DNA of 64,000 bases from Benincasa hispida (taxonomy: Eukaryota > Streptophyta > Magnoliopsida > Cucurbitales > Cucurbitaceae). Both the position numbers and the translations under genes were made by a program. The stretch lies in assembly GCF_009727055.1 (NCBI RefSeq), contig NC_052359.1, forward strand, positions 19,594,167 through 19,658,166, read 5' to 3'. Position 1 is the first letter of the stretch; every line of letters starts with the position of its first letter. Below the pieces are notes generated by a model that saw nothing but the letters and a program-made list of their open reading frames with translations, had not been told where the DNA came from and searched no databases. Shown piece after piece: positions 24,414 to 34,928 of the stretch.

Positions 24414-25320
24414 GATAAATGGGTTTGAGTTATTGGGTTGGGTAGGTATTTATTACCCATGTGTTTGTAACCTGGGTTATTAAAACCCTTTTTTACCCCT
24501 CAAAATTTCCTTTTTTTTCCCTCAAAACTAATCAGGATATTTTCATTTCTTTCTCTCTTTCCTCATCTTTGTTGTTTGGATCCATTTTTTTTTTATGGTC
24601 AAACCTTATTAAAACCCATTTTTTATCCACTCAAAACTCCCTTTTTTATCCCTCAAAACTAACCCTAAAAAGCAATATATTTTCATTTCTTTCTCTCTTC
24701 CCTCATCTTTGCCGTTTGGATCGAGATTTTTTTTTTAATCGTCAAACCTTTGGATTCTATTTTCATTTCTTTCTCTCTTCCCTCATCTTTGTCGTTTGGA
24801 TCCCCAAATATACTATCCATATTATATAAAAATAAACGGTATAATATGTGAAATAATAAAGTTAAGTTAGCAAGATTCAATATATTTTGTTGGTATGTTT
24901 TATCGATTGAAGAGAATTAGAATTATTACAGTTTTTGAAAAAAAAATATATGAAAAATAATATATTATGTTCTACAAATTGAGAAAAAAAAAATTTGAGA
25001 TTGTCTAGTTTATGTCATAAATGATTGGAAAAAATTCGTGTATATTTGAAAATTAATCAACAATAGCAAAGCATAAAATTAAAAAATAAAAGAAATAAAT
25101 AAAAAAAAACAAACAGAAAAAAATAGAACTAATCTCATTCACAAAAAAAACTGCATCAAATCTTTCAATTCAACTCAACTCTATACAACAAATATAGAAA
25201 ATAATTACCAACTCAATTCTATTCTGCAAACAGACTATTTAACTCTCAGATAATTTAAGTCTCCGTATAATAATTACCAACTCAACTCAACTCTTACTCT
25301 TATCACATACAAAACACACC
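24414..25320. repeat. Fold-back (MITE-like) repeat upstream of the PPR gene
   Basis: The left end, GAGGTGTTTGATAAATGGG followed by GAGTTATTGGGTTGGGTAGG, resembles the reverse complement of the right end, AGGTGTGTTTTGTATGTG followed by GAGTTGAGTTGAGTTGG. This gives imperfect inverted ends of roughly 60 bases. Inside, a block ending CTTTGTCGTTTGGATC occurs three times (ending near 24580, 24722 and 24800). No target duplication was confirmed. It ends about 150 bases before the PPR start codon. Confidence 0.5.
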
Positions 25321-25467
25321 TAAAAATTCTGCTATTTCTGAAAATTATCGAACGAAGTGAGAACTCAAAGAAAGCGGTCTGATAGAATCTTCATTTTGTT
25401 GTAAATACACAAATCAAACAACCAGACTATAATTCTTCTGAAATTGCAGCTCTCCAAAGCTCCGGCC

Positions 25468-27429
25468 ATGGCGGCGGCGTCGGCAATGTTCAAAATCTTG
25501 AGCAGGGTTTCTTCAGGTTGCACGAGGACACCAAGAACAGAGACAGATGCATACGGTTTTGTGTTGTTGAGATTTTACAGCGCGAGACGAAGCTGCAATC
25601 GAAGAAACCTCTTTGCGAGGATTAGTCCTCTCGGTGACCCTGAACTTACTGTAGTTCCGGTTCTTAATCAATGGATTGAGGAAGGCAGGAAGATCAAGAA
25701 CTTTGAGCTCCGGAGAATCGTTTGCGACCTTCGTACTCGCCGGCGGTATGGCCAAGCCCTTGAGGTGAGCGCAATTGAAAAACACGCCCTAATTTCCCGT
25801 GAAAGGAATGCTTGTATTGTATATGATCTCGCTTGGATGAAGCAAAATTCTTGTGGTTTATTGAATGCACGATGGCCAGAAAGTAATCTCAAATCCTTTT
25901 TCGTGTTCTATTCTCATAATGCTTTGATTGATTGCTCAAAACACTGTGAAGGAAGGCAACATCCTGTATATATGCATTTTGAACATTGAAATGATTACAT
26001 GTAGTTAAGCTAATTGTGCTTTTGCACTTACCTCCATTACATTATGGCTCTAGAGGATGGCAAATTTAATGTTATGTAATAACTATTGTAGAATTCTTGT
26101 GGTTAGCTTGGTACTAGATTGATGCCCTAAGCTGTCGTTTTATCCCATTTGGTGGTTTATCAGTCCTAGATTTTATGTTTCAAGTATCTACAGTATTGTG
26201 GATGGTTGATCTTTGTTCTTTCTCTTGGTTTATTCAAATTGAAGGTGTCTGAATGGATGTGTAGCAAGGGACTTTTTTCCCTCACAACAAGAGACTTTGC
26301 CATACAGCTTGATTTGATTAGCCGAGTTCGGGGGTTGGATTCTGCGGAGAAGTATTTCGGGAGTGTTTCTAACCAAGAGGAAATTGGTAAACTCTATGGT
26401 GCTCTTCTAAATTGTTATGTCAGGGAAGGCCTTGTGGATAAGTCCCTTGCCCATATGCAAAAGATGAAGGAGATGGGTTTTGCTTCCTCTTCCCTCTGCT
26501 ATAATGATATAATGTGTCTATATTTGAACACTGGCCAGGCTGATAAGGTTCCAAATGTACTGTCTGAAATGAAGGAGAATGGTGTTCTTCCTGACAATTT
26601 TAGCTACAGAATCTGTATCAGTTCTTATGGAGCTGAGTCTGATGTAATCACTATGGAGAAGGTTTTGAAAGAAATGGAGTGTCAAACTCACATATCCATG
26701 GATTGGATTACTTATTCAATGGTTGCGAATTTTTTCATAAAAGCCGGTATGCATGAGAAAGCAATGAGTTATCTTCGGAAATGTGAGGACAAGGTCGATC
26801 AAGATGCACTTGGCTTCAATCATCTCATTTCACACTACACCAGTCTGGGACATAAGGATGAAGTAACGAGATTGTGGGCTCTTCAGAAGAAGTGTAAGAA
26901 GCCAGTCAATAGGGATTATATTACCATGTTGAGTTCTTTACTAAAGCTGGAGTTGCTTGAGGAAGCTGAGAATCTGCTCATGGAATGGGAGTCATCTTGC
27001 CAATGTTACGATTTTCGAGTTCCGAATGTTCTTCTTATCGCATACTCGCAAAAGGGGTTAATTGAGAGAGCTGAAAAGATTCTTCGAAACATCATCAGAG
27101 ATGGGAGGATCCCATCACCAAATAGTTGGGCCATTATTGCAGCAGGGTACTTGGAAAAGCAGAACCTGGAGAAAGCTTTTCAGAGCATGAAAGAAGCTCT
27201 TGCTGTAAAAGAGCAAAATAAAGGGTGGAGGCCCAAACAGGGCATTTTATCAAGTATAATGCGATGGCTATCTGAAAATAGAAGATATGAAGAGCTGAAA
27301 GAGTTTTCGAGCTCATTGAAGACTGTACCTTCCATGGATGGAGTACTAAATACTGCATTGGATGAGCTTCTAGAAATCTTGGAAAACGACAATGATATAA
27401 CAACAAGGGGAAAACTAGAGGTGAGGTGA
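25468..27429 (+). CDS. Mitochondrial-type P-class pentatricopeptide repeat protein, two exons
   Basis: Exon 1 is 25468-25764 and exon 2 is 26245-27429, joined by a GT-AG intron (donor GTGAGC at 25765, acceptor AG at 26243-26244) in phase 0. The product is 493 residues. The join gives RRYGQALE followed by VSEWMCSKGLF, a hallmark of the dicot family that includes Arabidopsis At2g20710 (recalled, not searched). The N-terminus (residues 1-45) is rich in Arg, Ser and Ala without acidic runs, as in mitochondrial targeting peptides. From about residue 148 onward there are tandem 35-residue helical repeats (ALLNCYVREG, YNDIMCLYLNTGQ, NFSYRICISSYG, TYSMVANFFIKAGM, FNHLISHYTSLG, VLLIAYSQKGL). Such proteins bind organelle RNA; the target is unknown. 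The ATG at 25468 fits family length, with a second ATG six codons later. Retroelement DNA begins 240 bases after the stop. Confidence 0.9.
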
Positions 27430-27549
27430 TTTAATTCTCATATGAAATTACAACATTGTTTAAGATTCTATAAAGGGCTAAAGAGGCCATAAGTATAATT
27501 TATAGTGACCATCTATCTAGGATTTAATATCATACAAGTTTCTTTGACA

Positions 27550-27640
27550 TCCAAATATTGTAGGGTTGGGCAAGTTGTCCTGTGAGATTAGTTGAGGTAC
27601 GCGTAAGCTGGCTCGAACACTCGCAGATATAAAAAAAAAA
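27550..27640 (+). repeat. Possible SINE 3' fragment
   Basis: The block GTTGGGCAAGTTGTCC, GAGATTAGTTGAGGTACGCG, TAAGCTGGCTCGAACACTCG, ending in an A-run, resembles the 3' body of plant tRNA-derived SINEs as I remember them. No tRNA-like head with A and B boxes is visible, so it is at most a truncated copy. Confidence 0.35.
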
Positions 27641-27843
27641 CTTATGTAAAATCAAGTTGTAAACTTATCTGTAAAATTCTTAGGTTTGAGACAATCAGAA
27701 TATTCTATTCCATTCACAAAAGATATGAATATATACAAGTGTACCAGAGTGACCAAAGAAGAAAAGCATAGAAAAGACCATAAAAGGAAAGTATAACAAA
27801 GATATTTACAATAATAAAAATCCCTAATATTTGAATTATAGCA

Positions 27844-28890
27844 TTTCCCAAAAGGATTTTGGAACATGCATCTGAAACATCAAAGCTCTAGCTGTTTCAA
27901 GAAGATGACAATTCTTTCGTTTTGCAAACCCATTTTGAGATGGAATATCAACACAAGAAGATTGATGAAGAATGTCGTGGGCATCTAAATAAGACTTGAG
28001 CGCATGATAGAAATATTTTTTAGTATTATCGCTCTGTAAGATTTTAAGAGCACCACTAAACTGAGTTCGAATTTCAATATGAAAGTTATGAAAATGAGAA
28101 AGTAACTCAGAACCGATTTTTAAGTCAATATAACTACGTTACATGAGAATAGACATCGACAAATGTAAAAAAATACCGAAACCCTCCTTTGGACTCAATA
28201 GGACACAGACCCTAAACATTATAATGGACTAATCCAATCTGAGCACTAGATCGTTTATTAACTCGAGGATACAAACTCAAACGATGAAATTTAGCAAACC
28301 GACATGACTCACAATCTAAAGAAGAAAAATGTTGAAGTTGGGGACAAAGACGATTCAACACAGAGATAGACAAATGACCCAAACGACAATGTTCTTCAAA
28401 GGGAGACGACACGCTAGAGCATGTCATGGTTGTAGGTATTTGTGGTTCAAAGATGTAAAGTCCTCCATATTCACGTCGTTTACTAATAGTCTGCTTCGTC
28501 GTAGGATCCTGAAACAAGCAATAACCAGGAAAAAAGGAGACACAACAATGAAGATCACAAGTGAGTTTATTGACCGAAATCAAATTAAAAGGGAAATGTG
28601 GTAAATTTAAAACTGATGACAAAGAAATTGATTCAGTAAGATGGACGGTTCCCGATCCTAAAATAGAAGTGAAGGTTTCATCGGCTATAGTGATAATAAG
28701 TGAGGAGGTAGATGTACAAAGGTTAGAGAATAAACTGGGGTTACCTGTCATATAGTCTGCAAAGCCAGAGTCAAAGATCCATTTCGAAGTGGAGGAAAGA
28801 AAGCATTTAGAGATGTTACCTGTCTCTATGATGGCTGAGAGTAGAAGATGATTTCGTCTATGACACTTGATACTGTTGAAATTTAGCAAA
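27844..28890 (-). pseudogene. Copia protease, GAG-pre-integrase and integrase core, broken
   Basis: A 225-residue frame (28889-28212) reads WIFDSGFADYMTGN, the Copia protease active site (Asp-Ser-Gly kept), followed by ADETFTSILGSGTVHL, LNLPHFPFNLISVNKL, the GAG-pre-integrase block and the zinc site (EEHCRLGHLS with HHCC-type CESC). The integrase core continues leftward to 27844 with frameshifts: recognisable pieces include the RTQFSGALKILQSDN-like block and SQNGFAKRKNCHLLETARAL-like block. After this the element ends. Protease and integrase sit in Copia order. No function is expected. Confidence 0.8.
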
Positions 28891-29772
28891 CCCTTTTGCA
28901 GAAATCATAATTGACTTGTCAAGATTATCAGGAGTAGAAGCGACATGTGCATTGTGCCCTCTGATCCTTATTCAACAATATTTTGCATTCACGTTTCGTA
29001 TGGCCAGGTTTACGATAGTAAGAGCAAACAACATCTCCTGAATTTGATCATTGGTTATTGTGATAACCTTTAAAGTTATTTGATCCAATCCCCTTTATTA
29101 TCTCTATAATCATTTGTGCACCTAATCAAAGCACTATTAGAATCAGATGAAATAACTGTTTGTGGCTTCTCTATACGGAGTATTCGAGTATAAGTTTCCT
29201 CCAACAACGAGATGTTTGAGCTTGACAACACTTGTTCTTTGACCATCTCATATTTAGGTGCAAGACGAACTAAGAAATTCATGATAAACAACTTTTCACG
29301 TTGAGCCATTATAACTTTTGGATCAATGGTAATTGGCATCAAGGCATTGAATTCTACATCTGTATTTTTGACCTCCATAAATTAACTTGTAAGGGATTTC
29401 TCTCCTTGATCAGGTTGGTATGGAGTCTTACAAACATCAAACACTCTATTAATGTTCTCTTTCTTAGAATAAAGAAAATCCAAATATTCAATAGTTCATT
29501 GATTAATTTGCAGTGATTTACTAACTCAACGATCTCACAGCTAATAGAATTCTTGATTTTTAGAAGCATTCTTAAATCGTCCAGCCACCAAATTTTTTAG
29601 TAGCATCAGTTAATGGCTCTTCCTTGATGTGATCATCCATCTCAATGCTTCTAATAAAGTGGCGAACATTTGATCTTCGTGAATAGTAATTTGACCATTC
29701 AACTTGTGTTCAGTTACTTTTGACACCATAGGAATCATTTCAGACATGACTACTAGTTTCTTGTCCGCCATT
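28891..29772 (-). pseudogene. Copia Gag (UBN2-type) with zinc-knuckle region, broken
   Basis: Pieces at 29772-29610, 29569-29354 and 29378-29076 read as the Gag of RE1-like Copia elements: MSEMIPMVSKVTEHKLNG, a coiled middle, then LFIMNFLVRLAPKYEMVKEQ and a RTEKPQT-like block. Near 29030-28970 there is a zinc-knuckle-like Cys/His stretch (CYYC..GHTKREC on the minus strand). Several frameshifts separate the parts. The methionine near 29772 fits the family start better than the one at 29843. Confidence 0.75.
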
Positions 29773-30199
29773 ACCTCAAAAAAAAAAACACTAGACAGAA
29801 GAAAAGAAAACCCTAATTTACCGAAGAGATTTTTTTCCTCCAATAAACCACAAATAGTGAGTATATAGCCAAAACAAACATACTACCAAAGGAAGGAAGC
29901 AACTACGATGACACCCACAGAAGACGGGCAGAAGCAGGTGGCACACATGCCTACATGTGCCTCACACACTGGTTAGATGGACGTCGGACTTTGGGGTTCT
30001 ATAGATCGATGGCTGGGCTCCTCGATGGACTGGTGGTGTCGAAAAATAGCGAAGAAAAATGACACCTTTTTTCGGCGACGACGGACGATGGCGAACAAAT
30101 CGAAGACGACGGCGGTGAGCAAAAGTATAAACCCATCCGTCCACAGAACCCTAGATATTATACAAACGGGTTCTTAAATTCTTCAAATCCTAAAGTTCA

Positions 30200-30200
<1 letters not shown>

Positions 30201-30238
<38 letters not shown>
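30201..30238 (+). repeat. Uninterrupted run of 38 A
   Basis: The run lies 17 bases inside the primer site of the 27670-30439 element, so it reads as a T-run in the element's own leader. Its length may be inexact, since long homopolymers are poorly assembled. Confidence 0.9.
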
Positions 30239-30240
<2 letters not shown>

Positions 30241-30449
30241 CTTATTTTCTAAAACTTTGATACCATGTAAAACTCTTAGGTTTGAAAGAATCAGAGTACT
30301 TTATTCCATTCACTAAAGATATGAATATATAGAAGTGTACAAGAATGACCAGAGAAGGAAAGCATAGAAAATTTCATAAAAAGAAAATATAACAAAGATA
30401 TTTACAATAATAAAAATCCCTTATATTACAACTATAACACTGTCAATGT

Positions 30450-31360
30450 CAGATAGGAAATTAGATGTCCACAGGACAGGGCTGGGCAAGGGTGGGGATG
30501 GCTTCCCGTCCTCATCCTCGCTACCCCATTTCATTCCCCATCTCTGCAAAAATCTCCATGGGGATCCGGGCGGGAATTCCCATAAGAAATTCATGGGGAT
30601 CAGGTTTCCCACAGGGAATATTTTTCCATTCTATTTTTCTTTTTTTAAAAAATTAATTTAATATGAAAAAGTTTTAATTAAATAATTAAATTCCTCATAT
30701 ATGTGATAAGGATATAATTAAATGATTAATTTATATAATTTTTAAATATTACACTAACATAATCTAATTTCAATTTAATACATATATTGTACTTGAAAAG
30801 AGCTATATATATAAATAATAAACTAACTAATACAATGAGTTTAACATAAACTCACTTTGAGTTTATATATAAAACTCTCACAGTGAGTTAAATATAAACT
30901 CACTGAGAGTTTTATAGTCTTTTTCTTTTAAGGTGAGTTTTATAGTTTTGATAGGTGCATTAATATATATATATATATATATTATTGGGAAGGCAGGGGT
31001 AGGGAATGTAATCTCGGTTCCTGTCCCTGTTTAGTCAACAAGAAAAAAAATTTCCCAATTCCCATCTAATCGAGGATTCTTCACTCCGTTCGAGGTAGGT
31101 CCCACGGAGTCTCAATCCCTTGGGTTAAATGGACATTTCTTTAGATATATAAGATATTTTATGCAGATAGACTGTAGTGAAACGGTAGAGATTGAAATTT
31201 TCAATCACTTGCTTGGCAAGGAATCAGGACGGCGTCAGGGTTGGGAGTTCAGGGAGGGGAATATAATACTCGTCTGTGTTTATCCAATGGGCAGTTCCGC
31301 TCCCTATTCCATTTTTCACATAATCGGGGATTCCCTATCCCATGGGTCAAAATAAACACC
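30450..31360. repeat. GGGGA/TCCCC-rich repeat block, unclassified transposon remnant
   Basis: Three related pieces (about 30480-30640, 30985-31130 and 31200-31350) share words such as GGGGATCC, GGGAATTCCC, CCCATGGGG and CCCTATCCCATGGG, a style seen in noncoding plant DNA transposons. Between them lie AT-rich DNA with ACTCACTTTGAGTTTATAT repeats and an (AT)n run near 30963-30982. Short reading frames here are not genes. Confidence 0.5.
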
Positions 31361-33240
31361 TCTTATCTGTTATGAAGTTGTTTCATATAGTTGTTTTTTC
31401 AGTGTAAAACCTAACATATCTATTTAACAAATAGAATTTGGTGTTTGGTCCATGATCAACAATATCTGCCCGCTTTCCTTTAAGGGTAGTTTCATCTTTT
31501 GCTAATTAAGGAGATGAATTTTTTCTCCTTGCTTCCATGCCAATGTTCCTAAAGTATCCCTCCAATATGTTGGCAGCTTCTTTGGAGGGGAAATGGAAAA
31601 TGGATAGGAGAAAACTTGTAGCATGATAGATAACCATGGTTCATACGAGATTTTCGAAGGAATTTAATTCGTGAAATTTTTGTATTGATTTCAGTATAGT
31701 ATAGTGGATACAATCTCTAATGTTTGATCATTTGATGTCTTCTCTCAAACAAGGGATGGAGTTTAAAATTTATAATTCTTTAATCTTCAAGGAGTTGTTT
31801 TGAATTTCAATCTTCTGGAATAAGTTTTAATCTTTCAAGTCTTCAATCTTGAGAAGGTTGTAATCTTAAGATCCATTTGAGCTTCAATCTTCTAGAATTC
31901 AAGGAAGTTTTAATCTTCCAAGTCTTCAATCTTCAAAAGGTTGTAATATTCAGATCGATTTGAGCTTCAATCTTAAGGAAGTTTTAATCTTCTAAGTCTT
32001 CAATCATTAGAAGGTGGTAATCTCGAGATCGATCAGAACTTCAAAATTTTGAGAGCTTCAGAGCTTTAATCTTGGTCTCCAGAGCTTCAGCACTTTATTG
32101 CCAATTTTTTTCCCTCCAAATGAAGAAGTGAAGCCTCTATCTATAGAAGTTTCTCATGAGCCTTGTATGGACTTGGGCCTACTTGTTATTGGACTCAAAT
32201 ATTGGGCTTGAACCCAATCTTTAACTTGGCCTAAATTTTTACAATGGGCTTGAATTGGATTGGGCCTGAGAAACTTTAATTACTCAACCCAACCCATTTC
32301 ATAATTTTCACAATGGGCCCAACTTTTATTGGGATGATATGCCAAAATTTAATCGGTCGAAATTTCTCATTCAACAAATATCTCATTTTCGAGATTTATG
32401 CACGTCTATGTGGTGGGTGAATCTTGAAAAGCAAGATAATTTCAAATTAAAGTATGCTTTTTTATTGCTTTTGATGTATAATCTTGATCGGAATATGAAT
32501 TTAGCTCATAATTTGATTTTGCATATATTTGCATCAATTGACATATTTGGGTTTCTTTGAAGATAAATATATGTGTTCAAGTCACCAAACTTGTAATGAG
32601 ATTTGGGATTCATCAACTTTTGCTTGGGGATGGAATTTAGGATTTGGATGCTCCCATTTGACGTCTTACAATCCTACATTTTTGGGATTTATTCACTCAA
32701 ACATTGACTTGTAAAATGTCTCAACTTTCAATTAAGATCAAGTTTGGAATTGAACTTGAGCTTTCATCCTTAATTTAATCTGATTTGAGGAAAAGAATCT
32801 TAATTTTAATTTTGGGATAAAACTTAGAATATACACAAATTTTAATTTGAAATAGGGTTGAAATCAAAATATTATTCTTGATTTTCATTTGATGTATCAA
32901 ATTTGGAGATGAATTTCATCTCCGCAACTTAATTTAACTTGGAGATAAAAGCACGAAATTTAAATTTGGGATAAATTTTGAAATATGGCCAGAGTTGGAT
33001 TTGAGATAAATTTGAGATCCTAACTAAATTTGATTTAGAAAAAAAATAATAAATAAATAAATAACTGAATTTGGAATGAAATTTGGATCATCTCCCAATT
33101 TGAGGAAGGATTTCAAGATTTGATTCTGGAAAAGAATTTAAGTTTTGATATGAAATGAAATCTTATTGGAATTTGAATTTTGAACTCTCATCTATAAATT
33201 TGGTTAAACCATACTCCAAACTTTTTAACACTGAGCCAAG
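31361..33240. repeat. Noncoding repeat DNA with a CTTCAATCTT tandem array
   Basis: From about 31770 to 32060 a unit near 75 bases long, containing AGTTTTAATCTTC, AAGTCTTCAATC and AAGGTTGTAAT, recurs about three times with changes. Further right, TTGGGCTTGAACCCAAT and AATTTGGGATGAAATTT-like words recur. The overall style resembles the inside of a long LTR, but no ends were found. Confidence 0.4.
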
Positions 33241-34079
33241 AAGAAGGGTAATTCTTCAACCCCTTGTTTTTTTCGTGTTGAATTCACCTCTTGATCAAAC
33301 CAAAAACTGCAGCTTCTGAGATTTAAAAGATTTTTTTTTCTTTATATCAGCCCTTCCTCATATGATTTCAAACTTTGAATTTTTTTTTTTTTTGGCTTCT
33401 TTCTCTTTCTTCCACTCTCGTTTGTTTCTTATCTTTCTTTTTCCTATTTTTGTTGTCGTTTCACTATTTACTATTTCTCACTTTTTTTTTCGTCATCGGG
33501 AATTAGAACCCCATCGCTGACAATCGAGCCTCCAGCATCAATGGACACTAATCGTCATCCATTTTTAGCCCTGGTTGTCGTTATCAGTCGTGAGTAGTGT
33601 TATCTATCGCAGATGGTGGTGGGTGCTCATCCTTTTTTCGTTTTTTTCCGACTGTCATCGTCACCAACGTGCTCGTTGTCATCTTCCGAGGAAGGTGGTG
33701 GCGCTCGTCCCTCTCTAGCGTTAAGATAGAGTGAGGGGGTGTAAAGAGTGAGAAAAGAGAGAAAAAGAAAATTTGGGGGGGCAACCTTTTTTTCTTCTTT
33801 GTTTTTTGTTTTTTGTTTTTTTTTTTTTTTTGTCGCTGTCGTCACTAATGTGTTCGTCGTCGTCTGTCGAGGAAGATGGCAGCGTAGGAGGCGACACTGA
33901 AAGATGAAAAGAAAGGGAGGGGGAGATGTCAGTAACCTTTAGGTTTAGCTTTTGGATTTTTTGTACGGATGGCCTCATTTGGGAGTCCTAAATGAAAAAT
34001 GGCCACCTGTAGAGAAAGTAATGGAAAGTGGCATTCTGCTAACGTCATATGTATGTGCTTTTACCAATTTACCCCTAAG
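33241..34079. repeat. Low-complexity T-rich DNA with a duplicated 60-bp block
   Basis: Bases about 33650-33710 and 33834-33893 are similar (GTCGTCACTAATGTG versus CATCGTCACCAACGTG, then GAGGAAG-TGG blocks). Runs of T near 33330, 33380 and 33820 and A/G-rich tracts produce apparent antisense reading frames rich in Lys and Ser, which I do not accept as genes. Confidence 0.4.
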
Positions 34080-34900
34080 ATGCACCCCTCGCGCCTGCCA
34101 ATACAAATTTACTCGATTCTCGATGGCTCGTCACTCGTTCCTCGATACACGGTCACTCGATACTCAGCTTCATGGTCACTCGATACGACTGCAATCGACA
34201 CGTGTATACTCGATCATATTCACGTCATACTCGATGCTCGATTACTTTATACTCAATTATTTTGAATTCATAACATGTTTGAAGGCCACTCGATACGACT
34301 GCAATCGACACGTGTATACTCGATCATATCAACATCATAGTCGATGCTCGATTACTTTATACTCGATTATTTTGAATGCATAACTCATTTGAAGGCGTTT
34401 GAAGTCCATTATTTCACCACTTCTCACGAGCTCAGACTATTCTCTCTGTTCGTCCGATTGTATATCCTTTGACGACAACACCTCTACACTCGAAACTCCA
34501 CTATCTCTGCATCATGTAACATTTTTCTCCTTGATTGTAGTTTGGCATCATTCACTCAAAACCAAACTATCTCTGCATCATGTTCCTCGATATGCGCTTG
34601 CATGTTACTCGATACTCGACCGACATGATTTTCATTTCTGTTTTCATATCTTGCATTTTTTACTAGACTTCGAGTTTGTTTCGTTTTCAGTTTTCATATT
34701 TTTGTTATTTCGGACCGCCTGGAGTTTAGGGTTTGAGTTGAATAATGCATGAAGGTGGAAAATCAAATTGAATGCTCGACGATCGACCATCTAGTCACTT
34801 GTAATATAGCAAGTAAAGGACACCATGTAGCATGTATCAGGTATCGAGAAATCGAGTATCTTGTATCGTGCATCATGTATTGAGTATTGAACAGAATTCT
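34080..34900. repeat. Tandem repeat with 110-bp period and ACTCGAT words
   Basis: Bases 34178-34287 and 34288-34397 are near-identical copies, each starting CACTCGATACGACTGCAATC. Around them the word ACTCGAT or CTCGATGCTCG recurs many times (34108-34240). On the right (34830-34890) the opposite-strand form ATCGAGTAT recurs. Reading frames through this block are by-products of the repeat. Confidence 0.7.
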
Positions 34901-34928
34901 TATTTATCTCTGTTTTTTATTATTCTGT

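Larger units (their letters stand above)
27670..30439 (-). mobile_element. Compact Copia element with 174-bp LTRs, reverse transcriptase deleted
   Basis: Near-identical direct repeats of 174 bases lie at 27670-27843 and 30266-30439. On the minus strand they begin TGTTATAGTTG / TGCTATAATTC and end CTTAGAG/AATTTTACA. A primer site TGGTATCAAAG (30255-30265, minus strand) adjoins the right copy, and a purine-rich CTTTTGGGAAA adjoins the left copy. The whole element is 2770 bases. Gag, protease and integrase are present in that order, but reverse transcriptase and RNase H are not; integrase sequence runs almost straight into the polypurine tract. The flanking five bases (TTATC and CTGTC) do not form a clear target duplication. 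It is a non-autonomous deletion derivative next to the PPR gene. Confidence 0.85.

Noticed and set aside
24461..24829. 122-codon Phe/Ser-rich frame
   Set aside because: It runs through T-rich repeated blocks inside a fold-back repeat, with no domain and no splice context.
25513..25892. Antisense frames across PPR exon 1
   Set aside because: They overlap a supported exon with a good targeting peptide and splice donor.
28329..28755. Plus-strand frames of 64-91 codons
   Set aside because: They are shadows of the minus-strand Copia protease/integrase frame.
30201..30238. Poly(A) tail of a processed retrogene or SINE
   Set aside because: It lies inside an LTR element leader, between the primer site and Gag, with no retrogene body to its left on the plus strand.
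33952..34752. Frames of 60-143 codons rich in Tyr/Ser/Thr
   Set aside because: They arise from ACTCGAT tandem words; the repeated protein pieces just reflect the 110-bp duplication.
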